From Flavobacteriales bacterium (GTDB lineage: Bacteria > Bacteroidota > Bacteroidia > Flavobacteriales > Flavobacteriaceae): a DNA stretch of 64,000 bases. Of this stretch, positions 29,619 through 40,165 are shown in pieces; positions within the stretch are counted from its first letter, which is position 1; every line of letters starts with the position of its first letter. The DNA lies in the NCBI GenBank assembly GCA_018335925.1, contig JAGXRF010000111.1, positions 32,469 to 96,468 of the forward strand, written 5' to 3'. The translations under genes and the position numbers were made by a program. The notes beneath the pieces were generated by a model, which was given only the letters and a program-made list of their open reading frames with translations, searched no databases and was not told where the DNA came from.

Positions 29619-31409
29619 CTATAGTTTGATAATTTTTTTGGTAATCGATTTTCCAGATTCTACTTCAATTTTTACAAAATAAACTCCTGGATATAGATTT
29701 TCCATATTTATCAAGCTTTGGTTGGATTCCATAATTTTCTTACCAGTTAGATCGAAGATTTCAATGCCTTTTAAAACTTCATTTGAAACTTGAATCTTTA
29801 GGTAGGAAGTTGCAGGGTTTGGAAAAATGGAGACGTTAGTCAATGGATTAAAATCAACCGACAAGGTTTCTGTAACAGTAAGATTTTTAAAGGCAAGAGA
29901 TGTTGTAAATGTTAAGTTTTTAAATTCTAAATAATAGTTATCCGTAACCATAGGAGTAAAAACAGCAGAAAAATTACTAAAGTTATCATTTAAAGAATTG
30001 CTGCTAAAATCGAATAAGTTTTGTTCAAAACTTGAGTCGCCATCTCTTTTAACTTTAATAAATCCTAATTGAATTGGATCATTAAAAGAAACAGAAAAAA
30101 CGGTTCTTGCATCAATTTGAAATGCATACTCTTGGTTTCCTTGTAAAGCCATTTTTCGTGAGTTTAAAAAATAATTTGCACTTACAGCTGGAAGTCTAAG
30201 TTCATTGTTTGTGATAGTTGCAGCATTAAAAATTTGACTATATCCAAGGTTACAAAGCGTTAATCCATCATCAAAAGGTTCGGTAAACGGAACGCTTAAT
30301 GGAGTTGTGGTGCCAGTTGCAGTGGTAAAATTTGTAAAACGCCAAGCATCAGTAGTTGAACACGCACTTTTTACTCTTACCGTGTAATCTGTACAAGGAT
30401 TTAAATTGGAAATTTCCTGAAAAAATATGGTTGTGTTATTGGCTCCTGGATTGGATGTATTGATATTATTGATTGTTGTTCCAGTTCCTTCTGCAAAACC
30501 AATTGGTCCATATTCCAAAACGTAGTTTGACCCACTAAGTCCCGACCAATTAACAGTTGTACTACTTGAAGTAATATTTATTAACTGTGGATTGTTCAAA
30601 ATTTGAGGTCTTCTCCCTCTTAAGCTCCATGGACTGGTAGTTGTACCACAGTTTGCTCTTACATAAACATCATAACTATTACAATTAAAGTCTGGATTTG
30701 TAAAGCTATTCCCTGTTAAACCAGTTACCAATGTCCCAGTTCCTTGAATAAAATCAATTGGTCCATATTCAATATCATACGTTCCTGAAAATCCGGTAGG
30801 TGTAGTCCATGTTACTTCCGGCACAACACTTGATATGGATGGTGTTCTGCAAGAAGAAACATTTACAAAAAACAATTGAAAGGAATTTTGACCAACATTC
30901 AGACTATGTACAACAGACTTAAAGTTAAATTTTATCTTTACTTGACTGTTTCCGGTTCCAGTGTAGGATGCTAAATCTAAATTGATAGATTCCGTAAAAG
31001 AAAGATTCGTACCATAATCAATTTGTGAATCATCCCAAATAGGTGTCCACGTAACACCATTGTTAGTAGATACGCTAACAATAAATTCTGCTATATTAAA
31101 ATCAACAAAAAGATTTTTTCTGAAAATTCCTCTAAAATCTAAATAACAAACAGTAGTATTGCTTAAATCTATTGCAGGAGTTATCAATTCCTCATTTTGA
31201 GCAATGGAACTACTCTCAATAATTGCAATACTCTGATTTGGAACGGAACCGAAGCGAAAAAACGTGAAGTTGCCAGAACCAACACTATTTAGTGTCCATC
31301 CTGATGGAGGAAAAGTTGGGTCTGCAAAACTTTCTGCAATAAACAATTGGCTAAAACCTAAGTTGATACTGCAAAGCAACAACATGAACTTTGTAAATTT
31401 GATATGCAT
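29619..31409 (-). CDS. T9SS-secreted protein with fibronectin-III-like repeats
   Basis: 596 residues from ATG 31409 (MHIKFTKFMLLLCSINLGFSQ is a good signal peptide; an upstream ATG would add 15 residues before it). The N-terminal domain (AESFADPTFPPSGWTLNS...) is the cleaved-adhesin/gingipain-like jelly roll. Two FN3-like repeats follow around 195-370, each with the phrase EYGPI-F-x-GTGT. A further jelly-roll-like region (380-520) and a type A sorting domain (VSIFPNPATSYLKIQVSN through KSITKKIIKL) close the protein. Probable extracellular adhesin-like protein; no protease motif seen. Confidence 0.92.
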   Translation of the reverse strand: MHIKFTKFMLLLCSINLGFSQLFIAESFADPTFPPSGWTLNSVGSGNFTFFRFGSVPNQSIAIIESSSIAQNEELITPAIDLSNTTVCYLDFRGIFRKNLFVDFNIAEFIVSVSTNNGVTWTPIWDDSQIDYGTNLSFTESINLDLASYTGTGNSQVKIKFNFKSVVHSLNVGQNSFQLFFVNVSSCRTPSISSVVPEVTWTTPTGFSGTYDIEYGPIDFIQGTGTLVTGLTGNSFTNPDFNCNSYDVYVRANCGTTTSPWSLRGRRPQILNNPQLINITSSSTTVNWSGLSGSNYVLEYGPIGFAEGTGTTINNINTSNPGANNTTIFFQEISNLNPCTDYTVRVKSACSTTDAWRFTNFTTATGTTTPLSVPFTEPFDDGLTLCNLGYSQIFNAATITNNELRLPAVSANYFLNSRKMALQGNQEYAFQIDARTVFSVSFNDPIQLGFIKVKRDGDSSFEQNLFDFSSNSLNDNFSNFSAVFTPMVTDNYYLEFKNLTFTTSLAFKNLTVTETLSVDFNPLTNVSIFPNPATSYLKIQVSNEVLKGIEIFDLTGKKIMESNQSLINMENLYPGVYFVKIEVESGKSITKKIIKL

Positions 31410-31431
31410 AAAATTGAATTTAAAATTTACA

Positions 31432-31500
31432 CAAAAGTGAAATTTGTGAATCAATCAAATAGTTATCAATAAGGTGAAATGCTCGATTGGGTTTGTGAAA
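31432..31500 (-). promoter_or_regulatory. Promoter and upstream motif of the FN3-like gene
   Basis: Minus-strand CACTTTTG (31432-31439) is a degenerate -7 box at the position corresponding to the LamG gene's box. The motif GGTGAAA...GTTTGT begins at 31473 and ends at 31500. It also lies 42 bp from the divergent kinase gene start, so both directions could be controlled from it. Confidence 0.55.
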
Positions 31501-31526
31501 TAAATATGTAGTGAACATATAAGTGA

Positions 31527-31534
31527 TAAATTTG
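31527..31534 (+). promoter_or_regulatory. Sensor kinase gene -7 box
   Basis: TAAATTTG, exact match to TAnnTTTG, 8 bp before the ATG at 31542, implying a very short or absent leader. Confidence 0.5.
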
Positions 31535-31541
31535 CAATAAC

Positions 31542-34358
31542 ATGAAACCAAAATTTTTTCACCTATTTATTCTATTCGTATATTGGCAAAATTGGTATGC
31601 ACAAAACGTACATTTTGAACACATTACCTTATCTTCCGGATTGCCAAGTGAACAGATTTACGACATTTTTAAATGCTCTAGAGGTTTTATTTGGCTTGCT
31701 ACCAACGATGGTTTAATCAAATTTGATGGAACCAACTACCATGTTATTGTAAATGCATCAGAATTATCTTCCATTGGTTCCAATTTAAAGCAAGATGAAA
31801 CTGGAAAAATATGGTTACAAAACTTTGACGGCTATTTTTTATACGTTCAAAATGATAGTTTAAAACAATACAAAACCATTAAAAGTGGAGTTTTTCAACC
31901 GTATGTAATAGAAAAAGACCAACTAATTTACGGTTCCAACAACCAACTAATCATAAGAAATTTAAGAAGCGACCATCAAATAAAACACCCAAAAACATTT
32001 GATATCTTATTTTGTCATGCTTTGGGAAATTATTGGGTTATTGGAGGAAACAAAATCGAAATTATCTACAAAAAAACACTGAAGCCATACCGAAAATTCC
32101 AGTTTACTGAAAAATTTAATTCTTTAGCTACTTTTTCAAACGGAATGAATATGGTAATTGTGGATAAGTCAAAAAACGACACCCCCATAATTCTTATAAA
32201 CTCCAAAGGTGATTTGAAAAAAGGCAAAATCACATTGCAAAGTACTATTCAAAATGTGTATTTATTATCAAATGAAATTTGGTTTTTTACAAAAAATGGA
32301 ATTGAAGTTTTTAACAATAACTTTCAACCATTAAAACATAAAAACTTTCTACATGGTAAAAATGTAGCTTCATTTACAAAAGATGAAAACAACTTCCTTT
32401 GGGTGGCATCTCCAAAAAACGGAATATATTGGATTAAAAGTATGGATGCCAAAGAAACTTCATTACCTAACGATGATTTTTCAGCCATTACACACAACAA
32501 CCAATATATTTACACAGGAAGTAATCAAGGAAATATCTATCAACATCATTTAAACTTGCAAACAGATTTGGTTGAAAGTACTGAGGACAATACCCAAATT
32601 TTGTTCATGAATTTTAACCAATTTCAAAATTATCATTTGTTTACAGGCAATGGTTTTTACATAAAAAATTTAAGCAACTCTTCCGTTATAAGAAATTACT
32701 CTTCTGTTAAAGACATTTGCTTTATCCAACCAAATGCCATAGGAGTTGCAGCAACAGGATTTGCAGGTGTATTTGATATTAATCAATCTGCATTGATAAA
32801 CAACTGGTATGATTTGGCCTTTTTAAAAAATATTAGAGCTAAATCGGTTGCTTATGATGCAGTTAACCAAAAATTATACATTGCAACCAACAATGGGTTA
32901 TATGCATACCAACATCAAAAATTATTTCAAATTTTAAAAAACAAGAAAAGCATTTTTGCGAAAAATATTCAATTTGTAAACCAACAATTAATCGGAATAA
33001 ACATTCAAAATCGTGCATTTGTCATTTCAAATAAACAGTACCATACCATCCATCCAATTGCAAACTTTCAAAAGTTAAAAACATCTAACGATAAAATCTA
33101 TTTATCTACAGCTAATGCAGTTTACCAACTTTTAAATAATCGTTTAATCAAAGTAGTAGAAATTAGCAAATACGAGCCATTGATAGATTTTGAAATATTA
33201 AACGGTAAATGTTATGCCATCACCAAAAACAAATTAATTAAAGCTGCTTTAAATCAGGAATTTCCGAATGGAGAAAAACCAAAAGTGTATATCAATCAAA
33301 TAGTGGTACAAGATAAACTCCTTAAAAAATTTGAAGATATTTCATTAAATTATAACGAAAAAGATGTTACTATTTACTTTGATGCGGTAAACTTTGATTA
33401 TTTTAACGATTATGAATTACAATATACCATCAACGATCAAATTTATCCGATTAACAAGCAACAACGTGAAATAGTATTGGCTAATTTAAAACCTGATCTA
33501 TACCAAATATCTATAAGGTTTTTTGATGCAAAAAACAATTTATTTTACCCTTCAAACCAAATAATTTCTTTTAAAATAAATCCTCCTTTTTGGAAAAGAC
33601 TATACTTTATCTTACCCATGCTTTTAGCTTTAAGTTTGATAGTAATATTATTTTATCGAAAAAAACTTAAGAGCATTCAGTTAAAAAATCAATTGATGAT
33701 TGATAAATTAGAGCTAGAAAATAATTTAAAAGAATCCAAACTCCAACTTATCAAGTCGCAAATGAATCCGCATTTCTTTTTTAATGCCATCAATAACATA
33801 CAATCCTATATTGTGAGTAACGAAACCAAAGAAGCATCAAATTACTTACATAAATTATCAGACTTAACCAGAAAAATTTTAGAATTTTCAGAAGTTGAAT
33901 CTGTTAGACTTGAAGAAGAATTAGAATCGTTGATTTTGTATTTAGAACTTCAAAAAATGAGGTTTAAAGATTTGAGCTACACCATTTATTTAGAACCTGA
34001 AATAAACCCCAAACAAATCAAAATCCCAACCATGCTATTACAACCTTATGTTGAAAATGCCATATTGCATGGGCTGAGCCATAGCAATCAAGAAAAACTC
34101 CTATCCATCCATTTAAAAATAATAAACCAAGAGGTGTTAGAAATTGAAATTGCTGACAATGGCATAGGTAGAATTAAATCAGTAGAGATTAACAATAAGA
34201 GCAGCACCAAAAAAAAATCGTTTGCAACAAAAGCCAATTTAGAACGAATCATGCTTTTGAACAAAAATAAATATTGGATTGATGTTAGCTACCATGATTT
34301 ATATGATATTCATAGTGAGGCAAATGGCACCATTGTTTTGGTAAAAATTAAATTGTAA
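31542..34358 (+). CDS. Two-component sensor kinase, propeller plus LytS-type kinase
   Basis: 938 residues. A signal sequence is followed by a periplasmic two-component-regulator propeller with repeated blades (GFIWLATNDGLIKFDG, NFLWVASPKNGIYWI, KLYIATNNGLYAY). A Y_Y_Y-like beta domain spans about 585-680, a membrane helix about 687-707, a short coiled coil, then a His_kinase domain. The phospho-acceptor is His744 in QMNPHFFFNAINNIQSY. The ATPase domain has the N box LLQPYVENAILHGL and G box ADNGIGR. Paired with the LytTR regulator 16 bp downstream; the periplasmic propeller probably senses an extracellular polymer. Confidence 0.93.
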   Translation: MKPKFFHLFILFVYWQNWYAQNVHFEHITLSSGLPSEQIYDIFKCSRGFIWLATNDGLIKFDGTNYHVIVNASELSSIGSNLKQDETGKIWLQNFDGYFLYVQNDSLKQYKTIKSGVFQPYVIEKDQLIYGSNNQLIIRNLRSDHQIKHPKTFDILFCHALGNYWVIGGNKIEIIYKKTLKPYRKFQFTEKFNSLATFSNGMNMVIVDKSKNDTPIILINSKGDLKKGKITLQSTIQNVYLLSNEIWFFTKNGIEVFNNNFQPLKHKNFLHGKNVASFTKDENNFLWVASPKNGIYWIKSMDAKETSLPNDDFSAITHNNQYIYTGSNQGNIYQHHLNLQTDLVESTEDNTQILFMNFNQFQNYHLFTGNGFYIKNLSNSSVIRNYSSVKDICFIQPNAIGVAATGFAGVFDINQSALINNWYDLAFLKNIRAKSVAYDAVNQKLYIATNNGLYAYQHQKLFQILKNKKSIFAKNIQFVNQQLIGINIQNRAFVISNKQYHTIHPIANFQKLKTSNDKIYLSTANAVYQLLNNRLIKVVEISKYEPLIDFEILNGKCYAITKNKLIKAALNQEFPNGEKPKVYINQIVVQDKLLKKFEDISLNYNEKDVTIYFDAVNFDYFNDYELQYTINDQIYPINKQQREIVLANLKPDLYQISIRFFDAKNNLFYPSNQIISFKINPPFWKRLYFILPMLLALSLIVILFYRKKLKSIQLKNQLMIDKLELENNLKESKLQLIKSQMNPHFFFNAINNIQSYIVSNETKEASNYLHKLSDLTRKILEFSEVESVRLEEELESLILYLELQKMRFKDLSYTIYLEPEINPKQIKIPTMLLQPYVENAILHGLSHSNQEKLLSIHLKIINQEVLEIEIADNGIGRIKSVEINNKSSTKKKSFATKANLERIMLLNKNKYWIDVSYHDLYDIHSEANGTIVLVKIKL

Positions 34359-34374
34359 ACCGAGAAAAACTAAA

Positions 34375-35118
34375 ATGAAAGCAATCATTATAGAAGACGA
34401 AAAAAGAGCACAAATATATCTTGAAAATACCCTACTTGATGTAGCCCCAATGGTTGAAGTAGTAGAGATTTGTGATGATTTGCCTTCGGGTGTTGTAGCT
34501 ATTAAAAAGCACCTACCTGATTTGGTATTTTTAGATATTGAAATGCCAAAATTTAGCGGACTGGACATCGTTAAGTTTTTTAATTTAGAAGAAATCAATT
34601 TTAAAATCATTTTTACTACAGCTTACAATCAATATGCCATTGAAGGTTATCAAGTAATGGCTTTAGATTATTTGCTAAAACCAATTAATCCGGAGAAGTT
34701 AAAAATTGCTATAGATCGAGCTTGCAAAATGCAAAAAATTGATTTTGAAAAAATAAGCCAATTACAAAACACGGTAAACAATACTACTAAAATTGCATTT
34801 CCTGATGGCAATCAAGTGGTTTTGATTGACCCAAACGAAATTGTTTATTTAAAAGCTGACAATAGTTATACACAAATCAACCTAGCGTCTGGAAAAAAAA
34901 TGATAACTAGTAGATTTTTAAAAAACTTTGAAGAAAGCTTGCAATACAATTCCGACTTCTTTAGATGCCATAAATCTTATATCATCAACACCCAATATTT
35001 AGAAAGTTTTTCAAAGTCAAACGGTGGTACAGCAATTTTACAACAACAAATTGAAATTCCGGTCTCTATTGATAAAGTTGAAGAACTTTTAAGCAAATTT
35101 GTAAAAGTAAACCGATAA
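34375..35118 (+). CDS. LytTR-family DNA-binding response regulator
   Basis: 247 residues: receiver domain (1-120) with phospho-acceptor Asp54 in LVFLDIEMP and Lys102 in DYLLKP, then a LytTR DNA-binding domain (about 140-245: IVYLKADNSYTQINLASGKK through FFRCHKSYIIN). LytTR regulators bind tandem or spaced direct half-sites upstream of target promoters. Cognate kinase is directly upstream. The shared motif ahead of the two neighbouring T9SS genes is a candidate target. Confidence 0.96.
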   Translation: MKAIIIEDEKRAQIYLENTLLDVAPMVEVVEICDDLPSGVVAIKKHLPDLVFLDIEMPKFSGLDIVKFFNLEEINFKIIFTTAYNQYAIEGYQVMALDYLLKPINPEKLKIAIDRACKMQKIDFEKISQLQNTVNNTTKIAFPDGNQVVLIDPNEIVYLKADNSYTQINLASGKKMITSRFLKNFEESLQYNSDFFRCHKSYIINTQYLESFSKSNGGTAILQQQIEIPVSIDKVEELLSKFVKVNR

Positions 35119-35147
35119 AAAAATCCCGGACATTGCCGGGATTCTAA
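35117..35147 (-). terminator. Terminator of the alpha-oxoamine synthase gene
   Basis: AATCCCGG (35122-35129) and CCGGGATT (35136-35143), 8-bp stem; on the minus strand followed by seven T. It also lies just after the LytTR gene on the other strand but has little T-run there. Confidence 0.8.
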
Positions 35148-35168
35148 CTATTTTAAATTATAAAAAAA

Positions 35169-36428
35169 CTACTCTACATTCTGTACATTGGCTTCTGCCC
35201 ACTGCTTGTAGGTGCCGTTTTCTAATTTCTCTCTTATAGCTTCAAATGCTGCCAAAGTTTCGTCAATATCTTCTTGGGTATGCGAAGCAGTTGGAATCAT
35301 ACGCAACAAAATAATCCCTTTCGGAATTACCGGATACACCACAATGGATAGGAAAATACCGTAATTTTCACGCAAATCGTTTACCATCATCATAGCTTCT
35401 GGGATGCTACCTTTTAAATAAACTGGTGTTACACAAGTGTTGGTATCCCCTATATCAAAACCACGCTCTTTTAAGCCATTTTGTAATGCATTTACGTTTT
35501 GCCATAATTTATCTTTTAACTCAGGCATATTTTTTAGCATTTCCAATCGCTTTAATGCTCCAATTGTTTGAATCATTGGCAACGATTTGGCAAACATTTG
35601 CGAACGTAAATTGTATTTTAAAAAGTCGATGATATCTTTATCCCCAGCAATAAATGCACCAATGCTTGCCATGGATTTGGCGAAAGTAGAAAAATACACA
35701 TCAATGCCATCCTGGCAACCTTGCTCCTCCCCTGCTCCTGCTCCTGTTTTTCCTAAAGTTCCAAAACCATGGGCATCGTCCACCAATAAACGGAAATTGT
35801 ATTTCTTTTTCAATTCTACAATTTCCTTTAGTTTACCTTGTTGCCCTCGCATTCCGAAAACGCCTTCGGTAATAAACAATATACCACCTCCTGTTTCTTC
35901 TGCCATCTTGGTAGCACGTTGTAAATTTTTCTCCATGCTCTCAAGGTCGTTATGCTTGTAGGTAAAACGCTTACCCATGTGCAAACGAACCCCATCAATG
36001 ATACATGCATGGGCATCTACATCGTACACAATCACATCGTTTTTAGATACCAATGCGTCTATGGTAGACATGATTCCTTGGTACCCAAAATTCAATAAAT
36101 AAGCAGCTTCTTTACCTACAAAAGCTGCCAATTCTTGCTCCAATTGTTCGTGGTAATTGGTTTGACCACTCATCATTCTGGCTCCCATCGGATAAGCTGC
36201 ACCATACTGTTGGGCTACTTCTGCATCAATTTTTCTAATTTCCGGGTGGTTGGCCAATCCCAAATAATCATTGATACTCCAGTTTAATATTTTCTTTCCA
36301 TGAAATAGCATTCTAGGACCAAGTTCTCCTTCTAACTTTGGAAACACATAATATCCTTCTGCTTGAGAAGCCCATTTGCCTAACGGACCTTTATTTTGTT
36401 GAATTCTTTCGAATAAATCTTTTACCAT
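35169..36428 (-). CDS. Alpha-oxoamine synthase family PLP enzyme
   Basis: 419 residues of the family that condenses an amino acid with an acyl-CoA (serine palmitoyltransferase, KBL, BioF, HemA, CapA/SulA cysteate acyltransferase). The PLP lysine is in STFAKSMASIGAF near residue 249; VDDAHGFGTLG and NDYLGLANHPE are intact. No threonine dehydrogenase or biotin gene is near, and flavobacterial homologues are generally annotated as serine palmitoyltransferase or plain aminotransferase. A sphingolipid or sulfonolipid (capnine) role is therefore plausible but not demonstrated. Single gene bounded by terminators. Confidence 0.88.
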   Translation of the reverse strand: MVKDLFERIQQNKGPLGKWASQAEGYYVFPKLEGELGPRMLFHGKKILNWSINDYLGLANHPEIRKIDAEVAQQYGAAYPMGARMMSGQTNYHEQLEQELAAFVGKEAAYLLNFGYQGIMSTIDALVSKNDVIVYDVDAHACIIDGVRLHMGKRFTYKHNDLESMEKNLQRATKMAEETGGGILFITEGVFGMRGQQGKLKEIVELKKKYNFRLLVDDAHGFGTLGKTGAGAGEEQGCQDGIDVYFSTFAKSMASIGAFIAGDKDIIDFLKYNLRSQMFAKSLPMIQTIGALKRLEMLKNMPELKDKLWQNVNALQNGLKERGFDIGDTNTCVTPVYLKGSIPEAMMMVNDLRENYGIFLSIVVYPVIPKGIILLRMIPTASHTQEDIDETLAAFEAIREKLENGTYKQWAEANVQNVE

Positions 36429-36520
36429 AATAAATTGTAATAAAAACGTGACAAAATTAGAGAAAACGGAACGTTTTTATACTAAAATTGAACTATATTT
36501 TATTGGAATTATCCAAAATA

Positions 36521-36572
36521 AAAAAAAGATGCCATCTGTTTTCTTTTCTTTCAGATGGCATGCCCTTTTTTT
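36521..36572 (-). terminator. Terminator of icmF
   Basis: ATGCCATCTG (36529-36538) and CAGATGGCAT (36552-36561), perfect 10-bp stem, 13-nt loop, eight T following on the minus strand. Confidence 0.85.
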
Positions 36573-36577
36573 AATAA

Positions 36578-39500
36578 TTACATATTTCTTCGATACTGTC
36601 CACCAACCTCAAATAAAGCCTTGGTAATTTGACCTAAGGAACAATACTTGGTTGCCTCCATCAAACGCTCAAAAATATTTTGGTTTTGAATGGCTGCCTC
36701 TTGAATTACAGCAATTTGTTGCTCTGCATTTGTTGCTTGCACATGGTGCAAGTTTTGCAAAGTGTGAATTTGGTATTGCTTTTCCTCCTCGGTGGCACGA
36801 ATGACTTCTGCAGGAATTACTGTTGGTGATCCTTTTGAACTCAAAAACGTATTTACACCGATGATTGGGAATTCTCCTGTATGTTTCAAGGTTTCGTAAT
36901 ACAACGATTCTTCTTGAATTTTACTTCTTTGATACATGGTTTCCATTGCACCAAGAACACCACCTCTTTCTGTGATTCTATCAAACTCAGCTAAAACCGC
37001 TTCTTCAACTAAATCAGTTAATTCTTCAATGATGAAAGAACCTTGAATTGGATTTTCGTTTTTAGCTAAACCTAATTCTTTATTAATAATCAACTGAATT
37101 GCCATTGCACGACGTACTGATTCTTCTGTTGGAGTTGTAATCGCTTCATCGTAGGCATTCGTGTGTAACGAGTTACAGTTATCGTAAATCGCATATAACG
37201 CTTGTAAAGTCGTACGAATATCATTGAAATCAATCTCTTGAGCGTGTAACGAACGTCCAGAGGTTTGGATGTGATACTTCAGCATTTGGGCTCTTTCGTT
37301 GGCACCGTATTTATTTTTCATGGCTTTTGCCCAAATTTTACGAGCCACTCGTCCAATCACCGCATATTCAGGGTCAATTCCGTTTGAGAAGAAAAACGAT
37401 AAATTCGGACCGAAGTCGTTTATGTTCATCCCTCTACTCAAATAATATTCCACGTAAGTGAAACCATTCGCTAATGTAAACGCCAGCTGTGTAATTGGAT
37501 TCGCACCAGCTTCTGCTATATGATAACCTGAAATGGAAACCGAATAGAAATTACGCACATTTTGTTGGATGAAGTATTCTTGCACATCACCCATCAAACG
37601 CAAAGCAAATTCTGTGGAGAAAATACAAGTATTTTGTGCTTGATCTTCTTTCAAAATATCCGCTTGAACTGTACCACGAACTTGTGCTAACGTTTTCACT
37701 TTAATATCTTGATAAATATCTGCTGGTAACACTTGGTCTCCTGTTACTCCTAATAACAACAATCCTAAACCATTGTTTCCTTCTGGTAATTCGCCGTTGT
37801 ATCTTGGTCTTTCTAAGCCTTTATCGTCGTAAAGTTCTTTTTTCTTTTTCTCAACTTCGGCTTCTAAACCGTTTTCTTTAATGTATTTTTCACAATTTTG
37901 ATCGATTGCCGCATTCATGAAAAACCCTAACAACATTGGAGCTGGACCGTTAATGGTCATAGAAACTGAAGTCGCTGGGTGACTCAAATCGAAACCAGAG
38001 TATAATTTTTTCGCATCGTCTAAACAACAAATAGAAACTCCTGCATTTCCAATTTTACCATAAATATCTGGTCTGTGATCTGGGTCATTTCCGTATAACG
38101 TTACCGAGTCAAAAGCAGTAGACAAACGTTTTGCTGGCATTCCCAAAGAAACGTAATGGAAACGACGATTCGTTCTTTCTGGACCACCTTCTCCAGCAAA
38201 CATACGTGTTGGGTCTTCTCCTTCACGTTTGAATGGATATAATCCGGATGCAAAAGGGAATTCCCCTGGTACATTTTCTTGTAAATTCCATTTTAAGATA
38301 TCTCCCCAAGCTTGGTATTTTGGTAAGGCAACTTTTGGAATTTGAGAATGCGATAACGATTCGGTATGCGTTTGAATTTTGATTTCTTTATCACGAACTT
38401 TGAACGAATATACTGGATTTTTGTATTTGTTTACTTTTTCTTCCCAAGTCAATAAAATCTCCCAATTGTATGGGTCTAAATTCATTTTCACTCGATCGAA
38501 TTCTTTTAATAATAAACCTAAGAAATCTATCTTTTCTTTGTCATTCTGAACTTGTTTCAGAATCTCCTCTTGATTTAAACCAGACTTAATTATCAAAGCA
38601 TTCTCGACTTCGCTCGAATTGACATCAGCAACGGTACAAATAGTTTTGAAAATTCCGTATAACTTTTGAGCTACTTCTACCTGTGTTAAAGCAGTTTCGT
38701 CATATTTTCTATTGTTTTCTGCAATTTCAGATAAATAGCGAGTTCTGTGAGGCGGAATTACAAAGATTTTCTCGCTCATTTCACGCGTAATTTCGAAGGT
38801 CGATTTTAAATCAGCACCAGTTTTCTCTACAATCTTATCCATGATAGATTTGTACAATGTATTCATTCCTGGATCGTTGAATTGAGAAGCGATAGTTCCG
38901 AAAATAGGCATCTTATCGGTATCTACATCCCAAAGATTGTGGTTACGTTGGTATTGCTTTTTCACATCGCGAATCGCATCTAAAGCCCCCCGTTTATCGA
39001 ATTTATTTAATGCTACCAAATCAGCAAAATCCAGCATATCGATTTTCTCTAACTGTGTTGCAGCACCAAATTCTGGTGTCATTACGTACAAAGAAACATC
39101 TGAATGATCTAAAATTTCAGTATCCGATTGTCCAATTCCAGAAGTTTCTAAAATGATTAAATCATATTTAGCCGCTTTCAACACTTGAATGGCTTCTGCT
39201 ACATATTTCGATAATGCTAAATTCGATTGACGAGTTGCTAACGAACGCATATACACACGAGAATTGTTGATGGCATTCATGCGAATTCTGTCACCCAACA
39301 AAGCACCACCTGTTTTTCTTTTCGAAGGATCCACCGAAATTAATCCGATGGTTTTTTCAGGGAAATCGATTAAGAAACGACGCACTAATTCGTCTACTAA
39401 AGACGATTTTCCAGCCCCACCAGTTCCAGTGATACCTAAAACTGGAATTTTAGAAGTTTCGTTTGCAGTGTGAATTTTATCTAACGTATCTTTAGCTATT

Positions 39501-40033
39501 TCAGGGAAATTTTCAGCAGCAGAAATTACACGAGCAATCGCTCTTGGATTTTTCTCTTCTAAATGATCCGCTTCTCCGTTTAACACATCTCCGACAGGAA
39601 AATCTGCTTTTTGAACCAAGTCGTTAATCATGCCTTGTAATCCCATAGCACGACCATCGTCTGGCGAATAAATTTTAGTGATTCCGTACGCATGTAATTC
39701 CTCTATTTCTGATGGAAGAATGACACCTCCACCACCACCAAATATTTTGATATGACCGGCTCCTTTTTCTTTGAGCAAATCGTACATGTATTTGAAATAC
39801 TCCATGTGTCCGCCTTGGTATGAAGTCATCGCAATGGCATTCGCATCTTCTTGAATAGCAGTATTTACAACTTCTTCCACACTTCTATCATGACCCAAGT
39901 GGATTACCTCTACACCCGTAGCTTGGATAATTCTACGCATGATATTAATGGCTGCGTCATGGCCATCAAACAGAGAAGCCGCAGTTACAATTCTTACTTT
40001 ATTTTTAGGAAAATAGGGTTGTGATTGATCCAT
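36578..40033 (-). CDS. icmF: Fused isobutyryl-CoA-type mutase (IcmF) with internal chaperone GTPase
   Basis: 1151 residues. N-terminal B12-binding domain (1-140) has DGHDAA, a variant of the DxHxxG His-ligand motif. The MeaB/ArgK-like GTPase has P-loop [12 protein letters not shown] near 201 and NKFD near 344. After a linker (about 450-560) comes the mutase barrel (about 590-1110: [28 protein letters not shown]). This is the natural IcmF arrangement, interconverting isobutyryl- and butyryl-CoA or related acyl-CoAs. Residues about 470-499 of the linker, including [11 protein letters not shown], are encoded by a palindromic repeat element (38539-38624). A weak promoter (TTG-N17-TAATTTCG) precedes ATG 40033. 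Confidence 0.92.
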   Translation of the reverse strand: MDQSQPYFPKNKVRIVTAASLFDGHDAAINIMRRIIQATGVEVIHLGHDRSVEEVVNTAIQEDANAIAMTSYQGGHMEYFKYMYDLLKEKGAGHIKIFGGGGGVILPSEIEELHAYGITKIYSPDDGRAMGLQGMINDLVQKADFPVGDVLNGEADHLEEKNPRAIARVISAAENFPEIAKDTLDKIHTANETSKIPVLGITGTGGAGKSSLVDELVRRFLIDFPEKTIGLISVDPSKRKTGGALLGDRIRMNAINNSRVYMRSLATRQSNLALSKYVAEAIQVLKAAKYDLIILETSGIGQSDTEILDHSDVSLYVMTPEFGAATQLEKIDMLDFADLVALNKFDKRGALDAIRDVKKQYQRNHNLWDVDTDKMPIFGTIASQFNDPGMNTLYKSIMDKIVEKTGADLKSTFEITREMSEKIFVIPPHRTRYLSEIAENNRKYDETALTQVEVAQKLYGIFKTICTVADVNSSEVENALIIKSGLNQEEILKQVQNDKEKIDFLGLLLKEFDRVKMNLDPYNWEILLTWEEKVNKYKNPVYSFKVRDKEIKIQTHTESLSHSQIPKVALPKYQAWGDILKWNLQENVPGEFPFASGLYPFKREGEDPTRMFAGEGGPERTNRRFHYVSLGMPAKRLSTAFDSVTLYGNDPDHRPDIYGKIGNAGVSICCLDDAKKLYSGFDLSHPATSVSMTINGPAPMLLGFFMNAAIDQNCEKYIKENGLEAEVEKKKKELYDDKGLERPRYNGELPEGNNGLGLLLLGVTGDQVLPADIYQDIKVKTLAQVRGTVQADILKEDQAQNTCIFSTEFALRLMGDVQEYFIQQNVRNFYSVSISGYHIAEAGANPITQLAFTLANGFTYVEYYLSRGMNINDFGPNLSFFFSNGIDPEYAVIGRVARKIWAKAMKNKYGANERAQMLKYHIQTSGRSLHAQEIDFNDIRTTLQALYAIYDNCNSLHTNAYDEAITTPTEESVRRAMAIQLIINKELGLAKNENPIQGSFIIEELTDLVEEAVLAEFDRITERGGVLGAMETMYQRSKIQEESLYYETLKHTGEFPIIGVNTFLSSKGSPTVIPAEVIRATEEEKQYQIHTLQNLHHVQATNAEQQIAVIQEAAIQNQNIFERLMEATKYCSLGQITKALFEVGGQYRRNM
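38539..38624 (-). repeat. Palindromic repeat element embedded in icmF
   Basis: 86 bp bounded by TGTCA and TGACA. Contains a perfect hairpin ATTCTGAA/TTCAGAAT (38543-38563) and a second imperfect one around TTCTCGA/TCGAATT (38601-38619). Read on the minus strand, its left end TGTCAATTCGAGC matches TGTCAATCCGAAC of the intergenic copy at 46292, and its right 26 bp match that copy at 20 positions. It is read through in frame as part of the icmF linker. Confidence 0.75.
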
Positions 40034-40165
40034 TTTTAATTTTTAGATAAAATCAATAGCTTATTTTGCGAAATTACTATTTTTCTTGCAATTCAAAAGT
40101 TTAAATTGACTTAAAAAGCAAAAGCTTGCAAAAAATTAATCGATATATTAGCAAATAAAAACGAC

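Noticed and set aside
36578-40033. Possible artificial fusion of mutase, B12 domain and GTPase genes
   Set aside because: The order B12 domain, GTPase, mutase with one continuous frame is the natural IcmF architecture.
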